From Chlamydiota bacterium (GTDB lineage Bacteria > Auribacterota > UBA3054 > B51-G9): 23,391 nucleotides of DNA. Where the stretch lies: contig JAUVKG010000004.1 in assembly GCA_030596365.1 (NCBI GenBank), positions 1 to 23,391 of the forward strand, given 5' to 3'. The notes under the pieces are model-generated. The model had not been told where the DNA came from. It worked only from the letters and a program-made list of their open reading frames with translations, and ran no database searches. Both the position numbers and the translations under genes were made by a program. Each line of letters begins with the position of its first letter. Position 1 is the stretch's first letter. This document shows positions 16,368 to 23,391 of this stretch, piece after piece.

Positions 16368-16412
16368 ACTAGTTAAATTACGAACACGGGCTTTTAACCA
16401 ATTTTAACTAGT
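16368..16412. repeat. 10-bp inverted repeat in the leader
   Basis: ACTAGTTAAA (16368-16377) and TTTAACTAGT (16403-16412) are perfect inverted copies. The right arm overlaps the left arm of the 17-bp inverted repeat by 4 bases, so the two hairpins exclude each other. Confidence 0.6.
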
Positions 16413-16491
16413 CGTCCCTTAAAAAGCCAATTATGCGTTGATTACAAGGCAATATAAATACTAATGTTTGAGAGTTTTTAAGGGACGACTA
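16409..16491. mobile_element. MITE-like element with 17-bp terminal inverted repeats
   Basis: Perfect 17-bp inverted repeats, TAGTCGTCCCTTAAAAA at 16409-16425 and its complement at 16475-16491, bound an 83-bp segment with no gene. Each outer end is a TA, as expected for TA-target duplications of IS630/mariner-type elements. It lies in the leader of the PflX-like gene. A cis-acting RNA structure is the main alternative. Confidence 0.55.
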
Positions 16492-16510
16492 ACTAACTGC
16501 AAGTGTTACA

Positions 16511-17626
16511 ATGAAAGCTCTCTCTAAAAGAAGGTTCATTCAATCCTGTTGTTTTCTGATCGCGTCAGGTCTCTCATCCACAGTTACATTACTGCTCTCT
16601 GCATGCAGAAAAAAGGAAAAAACAGCTATCCCAACCGGTGTTTCCGACAATGCTGAAAAGAAGCGGATCACGATGGCTAAAACAGCTAAGATCAATCCGG
16701 ATTTTGAGCCTGCCTATCTGGAATTGCACAGAAGCGGAGAATTAAAAAAGAGAGGTGAAACTCTCTGGAATGTGATGAAAAGCTGCAAGCTGTGTCCGAG
16801 AAAGTGCGGCGCCAATCGGCTTGCGGGGGAAAAGGGGTTTTGTCAAGCATCCGCTCAGCTCGAGATTTCTGCCTATAATGCGCATTTTGGTGAAGAAGCG
16901 CCCCTCGTGGGCAGTGGAGGCTCAGGTACGATATTCTTCACAAATTGCAGCCTGAGATGCGTGTTCTGCATAAACTGGCAGATTAGCCAGGGAGGTGAAG
17001 GTTCGAAAAGAAGCATTGACGAACTGGCGAATATGATGCTCTATCTTCAAAAGAAAGGATGTCATAATATTAATGTCGTTACGCCCAGCCACTACTCCCC
17101 ACACATTCTTCTCGCAATTGACCTTGCCGCGTCCAAAGGACTTCGGCTCCCTATCGTTTATAACACCTGTGGGTGGGAGCGCCTTGAAATATTGAAAATG
17201 CTTGACGGTGTAGTTGACATCTATCTGCCCGACTTCAAATACTCGGACAACACGATGGCAGCGAAGTATTCATCGGATGCGGACACCTATCCGGACATGG
17301 CAAAAGCCTCTCTGCTTGAAATGCAACGCCAGGTGGGCGTCGCAAAACCCGCAAAGGACGGCATTATGTATAGAGGGCTTATGATCCGTCACCTTGTTAT
17401 GCCGAACCGCGTTGGCGGGACGAAAGGAGTGGTGGAATGGATTGCCGGGAATCTGCCTAAAGACACGTATGTTAACATTATGTCTCAATACACTCCGGTA
17501 TACAAGGCATCAAACTACCCTGCGATTTCCAGGCGAATCACCCGGCAGGAGTATGCTGAATCCGTCAAATGGGCACGGGACGCCGGTCTCAACAATCTCG
17601 AGGTACAGGGATTTCGTTTTTTGTGA
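16511..17626 (+). CDS. Exported PflX-like radical SAM protein
   Basis: The 371-residue protein has a KRRF-containing, Tat-like N-region, a hydrophobic core and a lipobox-like LLSAC (Cys32). This suggests export and lipid anchoring, which is unusual for an oxygen-sensitive radical SAM enzyme. After a linker, a cysteine set (Cys92, 95, 99, 111) precedes HFGEEAPLVGSGGSGTIFF and the radical SAM motif CSLRCVFC (Cys146, 150, 153). NINVVTPSHY, LPIVYNTCGWE, DIYLPDFKYSD, GLMIRHLVMPN and NIMSQYTP match the PflX-like (COG1313) glycyl-radical-activase relatives closely. An internal ATG at 16673 would give a cytoplasmic form without the leader; no clear ribosome site favours either start. No target glycyl radical enzyme is in the window. 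Confidence 0.85.
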   Translation: MKALSKRRFIQSCCFLIASGLSSTVTLLLSACRKKEKTAIPTGVSDNAEKKRITMAKTAKINPDFEPAYLELHRSGELKKRGETLWNVMKSCKLCPRKCGANRLAGEKGFCQASAQLEISAYNAHFGEEAPLVGSGGSGTIFFTNCSLRCVFCINWQISQGGEGSKRSIDELANMMLYLQKKGCHNINVVTPSHYSPHILLAIDLAASKGLRLPIVYNTCGWERLEILKMLDGVVDIYLPDFKYSDNTMAAKYSSDADTYPDMAKASLLEMQRQVGVAKPAKDGIMYRGLMIRHLVMPNRVGGTKGVVEWIAGNLPKDTYVNIMSQYTPVYKASNYPAISRRITRQEYAESVKWARDAGLNNLEVQGFRFL

Positions 17627-17716
17627 ACGACCTTATGTTAATTTTTTCTTTACCAAACCATCGGGCAGGAATTTCGCCTGTAAAAGTTTATTGTTAGTCA
17701 ATCGACATTTAATCGT

Positions 17717-17783
17717 ATTGTGTTAATTGTTATCGTTTAGTTATAGAAAATAAATTTAATTTAGTTTATAATCTTAAAAATGA
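17717..17783 (+). promoter_or_regulatory. Conserved promoter block, copy 2
   Basis: Second copy of the block at 1014-1080, with 31 of 34 bases shared and the TATAAT (17767-17772) and AAAAATGA at identical spacing. It lies 269 bp before the CDS at 18003. Probable promoter for the 18003 and 20902 genes. Confidence 0.6.
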
Positions 17784-17821
17784 AAAAATTAAATTTGACT
17801 TTTAGGAAATCTATCGATTGA
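17780..17821 (+). other. Possible relic start of the downstream gene
   Basis: An ATG in the shared AAAAATGA of the promoter block opens 13 codons, MKKLNLTFRKSID, before a TGA. The sequence looks like the basic N-region of a signal peptide. It may be the original start of the 18003 gene, cut off by later insertions. Short frames also arise by chance, so this is tentative. Confidence 0.3.
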
Positions 17822-18002
17822 ACTAAGTAGCAATGCAAAAATTGGTGGCCAAGCCATCGGCTACGGTAATTTTGTTATTTGTTTTCTTTTTTTTATTCTT
17901 TTTGAATTTGTAATTTATTTGTAATTTATTATTTGAGTTTTGTTATTTTTTAATTATAACTTTCTACTACCAACCCAAAGCAAGATGCTTTGGTTACTAT
18001 AA

Positions 18003-18047
18003 ATGTCCATTATGTCCATTATGTCCATTATGTCCATTATGTCCATC
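18003..18047 (+). repeat. 9-bp repeat forming the N-terminus
   Basis: Five ATGTCCATT-type units in frame give five MSI tripeptides, each with its own ATG. The same unit is in the gap at 4930-5026. Confidence 0.9.
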
Positions 18048-20684
18048 TTTGCGTTTGCTTTGACAGCATTCTCCGATGTTCAATCGTATAATCTTTACGG
18101 CGTTCAACTTACAAACTCTTTCGAAAGAAAATGCAGGCACATGCCGTTTATCGTTGCTTCAAATAATCTTTCAACATGTAAAATTAATGCTTCGGCGAAA
18201 ATTATTCATTTTCTTGGAATGATTAACGATGGCCATGACCGTGGCGGCACTCATTGGGTAGGTCATCCGGAAAAGAATAAGCCCCGAAAAGATTTGCTTG
18301 GTGTCGGAGATAAAATAGGCGATTTGAAAATTATTTATGCCGATAGCACCGTTGACACAATTCCGCTTATTTATGGCGCGACGGCCTGGAACTTTGTTGA
18401 GTGGCAGCTTCGTAATGCTAAAGAACCTTTTCGCTCCCGTCCGGATTGTGCAGCTGTTTTAAGAAACAGTTTAAAGCTGAAAGAAGACGATGTGAAACTC
18501 AATACTTTAAACAACCGTGCTTATTATTTTCTTTCTGTTAAACCACGCGACAAACAAATTTCCCATGTGGAAATTTCAGATAATCCTTCTATACCGGGTT
18601 TTCCTTTGCTTTCCGGAATTACACTTGATTCTCCTCACCCAACAAAAGACTTTTTCAGTTTTGGACAAAGAAATGTTCCGAAATCAGAAAGAGAATTTAC
18701 TATTGAATCTTATAATGCGAAAGGATGGTCGAACGAAATTACCGCACTTGCAAAACAACTTTACAACTATGAATCCGACTTACCGGAAAAAATTGAATTA
18801 ATAAAATTTCCATCTAAACTTAATGCCGCAAAAATCACTTTTAAAGCTGGCAAAAAATCACAAAATTTTGCCGATATGCTTTCTTGTATTTGGGCGGCGA
18901 ACATCATAGACATTGATAAAAAGTTTTATGCGAATAATGGTGAATTCCATGAATCTTCCAAAAACGCACCCTATTACGGAAGTTATGGCGGTATAGGTAC
19001 ATGGACACCGCTTGGAGTTTATTATAATGGAATTTTTTCGCGGTGTTCAGATCATTTTGCGTCACTTGCCTTAAGGTGTATTGATAATCCCTTACGAATA
19101 ACAAATTATTTTCAATATTGCGATAAACTATTATATTATTACCGCAACGATCATGACCCGAAAAACGGTCCGCCAAATCCTAATTTAGATATAAATAAAT
19201 ATCCGTCAAATGCCCCCCCGCACTGGTCTTTTTTTATGAGCAATCCCGGCGGTTACATGCCTGCAGGCGAAATTAACGAACTCCATGGCGATGAGGAAAT
19301 GGATGGACACGGTGCGACGATTGTTGGCAGATGGTTAGCCTGGCGTCATCTTGGCGCACCAACTGGCGGCTGGTTTACCGCACCTCGTGCAGACGTTTAT
19401 GAAAAAAGTCCCTGGCAGAGTTCGATTGATTCTGCAGAATTTATCTGCTGGCTTTTGGATTATACTAAACGTGATGTTGTCTATTCAGAAGGCGAAACAA
19501 CCGGCTGGTGCGGGCATGGCAATCATACACTGCCGGGAATGTCTACCGAAACTAATTACGCGAAAATTGTTCAGAATTACGCGGAACTTGATGAAATGTA
19601 TCAAATTTATCCGTCTTATGTTTGTATGACTGCTTTAAAATGTTCAGCGGAAATGGCGGATGCGATGAGTGATAAAGAAAAAGCAAAAAAATGGCGTAAA
19701 TACGCAAAAAGAATTCGTAAGGGGATGAAAAAAAAATTAACTGTTGATTACAATGGAAAACCTGCGTGGAAATATTGTTCCGGTTCAGTTTATCCTGTTC
19801 CAAATGACTCGCTTGTCCAAGCCTGGTTTTCAATTTATTTTGATGGGCTTGATCCGAAAAAATTTGACCCTGAACTTACGGAAATTACGCAGAACACTTT
19901 CGACAGACAATTAAATCAGCCTTGGGGACACGCTCAGGTTTTTGGTATGGGTTACGGTCAGGGCTGGCTGACAAAAACCGCGCTGATTTTTGATGAAATG
20001 GATGACGCGGGAATTTTACTCACTAATCTCGCGAAATATTCCTATGACAAAAATATGAATTATGTTGATAAATCACGTGGAATTGACTGGAGAAATTTTC
20101 AATGGATAATTCCTGAAGGAACTGCAATCAGGGCTGATGGAAGTTGGTATAGAATTAGTGATCTTGGAAATGGCGCGAACCAGGGAATAGCTTTGCATGC
20201 TCTTGAACTTTGTGCCGGAATAGACGACACGAATCCAAACGATTTAAAAATTATTCCACGAGTTCCAGCACCGCTTTCGGGATTAGACATTTCAGATTTT
20301 CCGGTTTTAATTCCGAATTCACGGACGAACACGGACGAGCACGGACGAGCACGGACAGGAATTAATCCCCCTTTGAAGGCGGAGACCGGCGAATGCTGGT
20401 GGGTGGCCGACAGGCCGGGGGATTTTACTTTAACCCGTGCCAAAATAAATTATTCCTACAAATTAAAACCATTAAGCTTTAATTTGAGCAGCGATAAGAT
20501 ATTGCCGACACTTTCTGTTCGTCTTGGTCCGTTCACAAAATCTGAATCAGAAAAACAATTGAGAAGAATAAAAGTTCCCAAAGGTGCCAAAACAAGAATT
20601 GACAAATCCGGGCATTATAAAAAGAAAGATGCTTACTGGATTTGGGTTGAAGGAATGAAAAACACAAAATCATTAAAACTTTAA
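18003..20684 (+). CDS. Secreted (alpha/alpha)6-toroid glycosidase-like protein
   Basis: The 893-residue product begins with five in-frame MSI units made by the 9-bp repeat, followed by a short hydrophobic FAFALTAFS that would complete a signal peptide; any of the five ATGs could be the start, and none has a ribosome site. There is no extra N-terminal domain: an LYGV-type beta-sandwich (from about 31, with AKIIHFLG) leads to the toroid-like region (about 290-735) with GDEEMDGHG (Asp434 in DGHG) and EGETTGW (about 496-502), then the C-terminal beta domain. A 38-residue repeat-encoded insert (772-809) sits in the linker before that domain. It ends YWIWVEGMKN without a PEP motif. The 20902 gene follows after 217 bp. 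Catalysis is inferred from fold and conserved acids. Confidence 0.75.
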   Translation: MSIMSIMSIMSIMSIFAFALTAFSDVQSYNLYGVQLTNSFERKCRHMPFIVASNNLSTCKINASAKIIHFLGMINDGHDRGGTHWVGHPEKNKPRKDLLGVGDKIGDLKIIYADSTVDTIPLIYGATAWNFVEWQLRNAKEPFRSRPDCAAVLRNSLKLKEDDVKLNTLNNRAYYFLSVKPRDKQISHVEISDNPSIPGFPLLSGITLDSPHPTKDFFSFGQRNVPKSEREFTIESYNAKGWSNEITALAKQLYNYESDLPEKIELIKFPSKLNAAKITFKAGKKSQNFADMLSCIWAANIIDIDKKFYANNGEFHESSKNAPYYGSYGGIGTWTPLGVYYNGIFSRCSDHFASLALRCIDNPLRITNYFQYCDKLLYYYRNDHDPKNGPPNPNLDINKYPSNAPPHWSFFMSNPGGYMPAGEINELHGDEEMDGHGATIVGRWLAWRHLGAPTGGWFTAPRADVYEKSPWQSSIDSAEFICWLLDYTKRDVVYSEGETTGWCGHGNHTLPGMSTETNYAKIVQNYAELDEMYQIYPSYVCMTALKCSAEMADAMSDKEKAKKWRKYAKRIRKGMKKKLTVDYNGKPAWKYCSGSVYPVPNDSLVQAWFSIYFDGLDPKKFDPELTEITQNTFDRQLNQPWGHAQVFGMGYGQGWLTKTALIFDEMDDAGILLTNLAKYSYDKNMNYVDKSRGIDWRNFQWIIPEGTAIRADGSWYRISDLGNGANQGIALHALELCAGIDDTNPNDLKIIPRVPAPLSGLDISDFPVLIPNSRTNTDEHGRARTGINPPLKAETGECWWVADRPGDFTLTRAKINYSYKLKPLSFNLSSDKILPTLSVRLGPFTKSESEKQLRRIKVPKGAKTRIDKSGHYKKKDAYWIWVEGMKNTKSLKL
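20316..20429 (+). repeat. In-frame composite repeat in the linker
   Basis: The first part is a 10-bp periodic word (ACGGACGAAC / ACGGACGAGC); the second is a CCCCCTTTGAAGG element like that at 881-937. Together they add 38 codons, from NSRTNTDEHG to RPGDFT. At 114 nt the frame is kept. Confidence 0.8.
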
Positions 20685-20712
20685 CCACATAAGAGACATA
20701 AGAAAACATAAG
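20684..20712. repeat. ACCACATAAGA-type repeat after the stop
   Basis: Short periodic CATAAGA words directly follow the stop codon of the 18003 gene. No terminator hairpin is visible. Confidence 0.4.
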
Positions 20713-20781
20713 TTTTTAAATTATATTAATAAATAAATTATGTATTATTATTTTGACTCTAATTATTTTGACAAAAAAATT

Positions 20782-20900
20782 GCAATAAAATCGTCCTGCA
20801 ATAAAATCGTCCTGCAATAAAATCGTCCTGCAATAAAATCGTACTGCAATAAAATCGTACTGCAATAAAATCGTACTGCAAAAAATCGTACTGCAAAAAA
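20782..20900 (+). repeat. 16-bp tandem repeat directly before a start codon
   Basis: Six 16-bp units of GCAATAAAATCGTCCT type, one 15-bp unit and a partial unit abut the ATG at 20902. The first three units carry GTCC and the later ones GTAC, showing that variants spread in order. There are no CRISPR-like spacers. Confidence 0.9.
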
Positions 20901-20901
20901 T

Positions 20902-23391
20902 ATGAAAACTAAACTAACTATCCTTATCGCATTAATTACTTTTCACTGTCTGGCAGCTGAGACTGTCGATACTTCAAAACTTTATGGTGCCGGTGCAAGT
21001 CTTACCGGCGAAAAAATTAAGTGCAGAACTATGCCGTTTTTCCTCTGGCCGCATAATCAAAAACAAATTGATATTAATACTTCTGCTGACACTATTCATT
21101 TTCTCGGAATGGTTAATTATGGCTGGGATAGTGGTGTAGGGCATTGGGGACATCATCTTGAAACAATGACCAATCGAACTGACCGTGTTTATATCGGTGC
21201 GAAACTTGGAGAGTTGAAAATAAATTATGAAGACAAGACCAGCGATATTATTCCTTTAGTTTTCGGCACAACGATCTGGTCATTTGACATGTGGGCCCGT
21301 GAAGCTCACCCTTTATTTTCTATTCCGGTAACAGAACCTTTTGCTTCGCGACCCGATTACGCGGCTGTATTTGAAAAATGTATAAAACTTAAAGAAAATA
21401 AAGGCGTTCCACATGAATTAGATGCCCGTCGCCATTTTTTTCTTTCCGTTAAACCGCAAGACAAAAAAATATCTTCTATCACTGTGATCAGCAATCCAAA
21501 CTTTCTCGGTGAGCCAAGCCTTACAGGTATAACTTTAGATAATCCGGCTTTAACAAATAATTTTGTTGCATTTGGGAAAAGTTCTGTTGATAAAAACGAT
21601 TTGAAATACACAATTAAATCGGATGTAATAGGGGACTGGCAACCTGCTCTTTCCAATCTTGCTGCAAAACTTTATACTTATGAATCCGATCTTCCTGAAA
21701 GTGTAAAAGTGATAGATTACCCTAAAAATATCAAAGCCGCAAAACTACTTTTTAAATCTGAAGAATCTAAAAATATTGCTGATATGCTCTCTTGTATTTG
21801 GATTGGAAATATGACAGCAATGGAAAAAAAATTCAATCCGGATACCGGCTTCTTTCACGAGTCGGGAACTAACGCTCCACATTATGGCGCTTATTCGGGA
21901 ATAGGAACCTGGGCGGCTTGCGGTGTGTATCATAATCAGGCGTTTCCGCGTTGCTCCGATCATTATGCTTCACTTGTTCTGCGCTGCGTTGAAAACCCAA
22001 AAAGACTGACAACTTATGTTGATGTTTGCGATAAATGGGTTTATTTTTATCGCGACAATCATGATCCGAAACAAGGTCCCCCAAACGCAGGTTTAATTAT
22101 TGAAAGATATCCAACTAATTTGCCGCATTGGGGTTTTGTGTTGAATGGGCCGCTTGCTGCTGCAGGTGATATTAGCGATATTCACGGTGCCGAAGAAACT
22201 GACGGGCACGGTTCAACTATAGTTGGCCGCTGGCTTGCATGGCGGCATCGCGGTGCACCAACGGATGAATGGATGACAAAACCGCGCTCAAATGTTTATG
22301 GAAAAAGTCGTTGGGACACTACAAAAGATACTGCCGAATTTCTCTGCTGGCTTATGGATTATACTGAACGCGATGTTGTCTGGTGCGAAGGTGAAACTAC
22401 AGGATGGGGTGCAGGAGGTTTGCTTTATCCTAAAGATATGGCGACTCAAACTAACCGCGCGAAAATTGTTGAAAATTTTAAAAAAGCTAATATGTATGAA
22501 CCTTATCCCTCATATGTTTGTCTGACAGCTTTAAAATGCGCGGCGGAAATGGCGGATGCAATGAAAAACCCTGAACTCGCTGAACGCTGGAAAAAATATG
22601 CTAAAAGAATTCGAAACGGTATGCTTGCAGAACTAACAACAAATTGGAATGGAAAGACTGTTTGGAGAAGGAGTCCGCATTCTGTTTATCCAAGTTTTCA
22701 AGATACACTTGTTCAGGCATGGTTTTCAATATATTTTGACGGACTTGACCCGAATAAATTCGACCCTGAACTTACGGAAATAACGAGAAATACTCTCGAA
22801 CGTCAGCTCGATATGCCGGCGAAACACGCACAAGTTTTAGCAATAGGATATGGGCAGGGCTGGCTGACAAAAGCAGCTTTAATTCTTGATGAAATGGATG
22901 ATGCAGGCCCCTTGCTTTACAATATGGCAAAATATAATTATGATAAAAATATGAATTTTGAAAATCCTAAACTCGAGATTGACTGGAAAAAATTTCAATG
23001 GATCCTTGCGGAAGGCGTTAATATTTTACCAAATGGTGCCTGGCACAGAATCAGCGATCTTGGCAATGGCGCGAATCAGGGGATAGCAATGCACGCCCTT
23101 GAACTTTGCGCGGGAATAGACGATGCGAATCCAAACGATTTAAAAATTATTCCACGAGTTCCAGCACCGCTTTCAGGATTAGACATTTCAGACTTCCCGG
23201 TTTTAATTCCGAATTCACGGACGAACACGGACGAGCACGGACGAACACGGACAGGAATTAGTCCCCCTTTGAAGGGTGTGGCCGACAGGCCGGAGGATGT
23301 TACTTTGACCCGCGCCAACGTAAATTATTCCTACAAATTAAAACCATTAAGTTTTAAATTAACAAGCGACAAGGTTTTACCTACACTATCT
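20902..23391 (+). CDS. Secreted (alpha/alpha)6-toroid glycosidase-like protein (3' partial)
   Basis: The frame is open for 830 codons to the window edge, so the last part of the gene is missing. A normal signal peptide (TKLTILIALITFHCLA, cut near 18) leads to an LYGA-type beta-sandwich (ADTIHFLG at about 58) and the toroid-like region, with DGHG (434-437) and EGETTGW (about 496-502), then the start of the C-terminal beta domain. It is the closest paralog of the 18003 product and shares its domain plan. A 31-codon repeat insert (23212-23304) fills the same linker. Compared with paralogs, GDEEMDGHG is HGAEETDGHG. The start lies directly after a 16-bp tandem repeat, without a clear Shine-Dalgarno site. 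Probably co-transcribed with the 18003 gene. Confidence 0.75.
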   Translation, partial: MKTKLTILIALITFHCLAAETVDTSKLYGAGASLTGEKIKCRTMPFFLWPHNQKQIDINTSADTIHFLGMVNYGWDSGVGHWGHHLETMTNRTDRVYIGAKLGELKINYEDKTSDIIPLVFGTTIWSFDMWAREAHPLFSIPVTEPFASRPDYAAVFEKCIKLKENKGVPHELDARRHFFLSVKPQDKKISSITVISNPNFLGEPSLTGITLDNPALTNNFVAFGKSSVDKNDLKYTIKSDVIGDWQPALSNLAAKLYTYESDLPESVKVIDYPKNIKAAKLLFKSEESKNIADMLSCIWIGNMTAMEKKFNPDTGFFHESGTNAPHYGAYSGIGTWAACGVYHNQAFPRCSDHYASLVLRCVENPKRLTTYVDVCDKWVYFYRDNHDPKQGPPNAGLIIERYPTNLPHWGFVLNGPLAAAGDISDIHGAEETDGHGSTIVGRWLAWRHRGAPTDEWMTKPRSNVYGKSRWDTTKDTAEFLCWLMDYTERDVVWCEGETTGWGAGGLLYPKDMATQTNRAKIVENFKKANMYEPYPSYVCLTALKCAAEMADAMKNPELAERWKKYAKRIRNGMLAELTTNWNGKTVWRRSPHSVYPSFQDTLVQAWFSIYFDGLDPNKFDPELTEITRNTLERQLDMPAKHAQVLAIGYGQGWLTKAALILDEMDDAGPLLYNMAKYNYDKNMNFENPKLEIDWKKFQWILAEGVNILPNGAWHRISDLGNGANQGIAMHALELCAGIDDANPNDLKIIPRVPAPLSGLDISDFPVLIPNSRTNTDEHGRTRTGISPPLKGVADRPEDVTLTRANVNYSYKLKPLSFKLTSDKVLPTLS
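23212..23304 (+). repeat. In-frame composite repeat in the linker, second copy
   Basis: Same two-part repeat as at 20316-20429 but 21 nt shorter, so the frame is kept. The insert and its upstream flank are nearly identical to those in the 18003 gene. Confidence 0.8.

Larger units (their letters stand above)
17627..18002. other. Gene-free leader region with promoter block copy 2 and repeats
   Basis: After the radical SAM stop there is no credible gene. The stretch contains the promoter block at 17717-17783, a 13-codon frame at 17780-17821 (MKKLNLTFRKSID, then TGA), a GGCCAAGCCATCGGCTACGG word (17848-17867), a T-rich tract, and a CCAAAGC-AAGAT-GCTTTGG hairpin just before the first MSI codon at 18003. 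Confidence 0.6.

Noticed and set aside
20782..20900. CRISPR array
   Set aside because: The units are contiguous 16-bp tandem copies without spacers, and no cas genes are present.

Overview
The window looks like a piece of an AT-rich, Gram-negative-type bacterial chromosome from a polysaccharide degrader, probably in or near the PVC group (Lentisphaerota, Kiritimatiellota or a relative). That placement is inference. It rests on PEP-CTERM-like protein tails, several large secreted toroid-type glycosidase-like proteins with extra beta-sandwich domains, and many short palindromic and tandem repeats both between and inside genes. No rRNA, tRNA, CRISPR array or transposase gene was seen.

Layout. 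1-585 is the end of a secreted PEP-type surface protein, followed by a likely terminator (646-664). 586-1301 is a gene-free, repeat-rich stretch with a promoter-like block at 1014-1080. 1302-4919 and 5042-7990 encode two large secreted proteins with (alpha/alpha)6-toroid-like regions. On the minus strand, 11144 to 8130 holds a DUF1835/DUF3658-type protein, an ORF6N DNA-binding-type protein and a secreted GH43/GH32-like beta-propeller hydrolase; the last two overlap by 4 bp. Then come a PutP-type sodium/proline symporter (minus), a methyltransferase remnant and a small membrane protein. 13666-17626 appears richer in G+C: an operon of a B12-binding-type radical SAM protein and a squalene-cyclase-like toroid protein diverges from an exported PflX-like radical SAM protein, with good promoters and a dyad between them. 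17627-18002 is another repeat-rich leader with a second copy of the promoter block. 18003-20684 and 20902 to the window end are two further toroid paralogs, the last one cut by the window edge.

How the genes work together. The four toroid proteins and the GH43/GH32-like enzyme all carry signal peptides and probably attack an outside glycan. The substrate cannot be read from sequence. The four paralogs form two gene pairs, and each pair follows a copy of the same promoter block.

The strongest unusual signal is colonisation of these secreted-protein genes by short repeats in reading frame. Repeats form or extend signal peptides (1302 and 18003), fill one identical linker position in three paralogs, and overwrite the segment after PEP motifs in two unrelated proteins. 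A second notable structure is a 60-bp direct repeat, exactly 1000 bp apart, bracketing the ORF6N gene and giving two unrelated proteins the same C-terminal tail.
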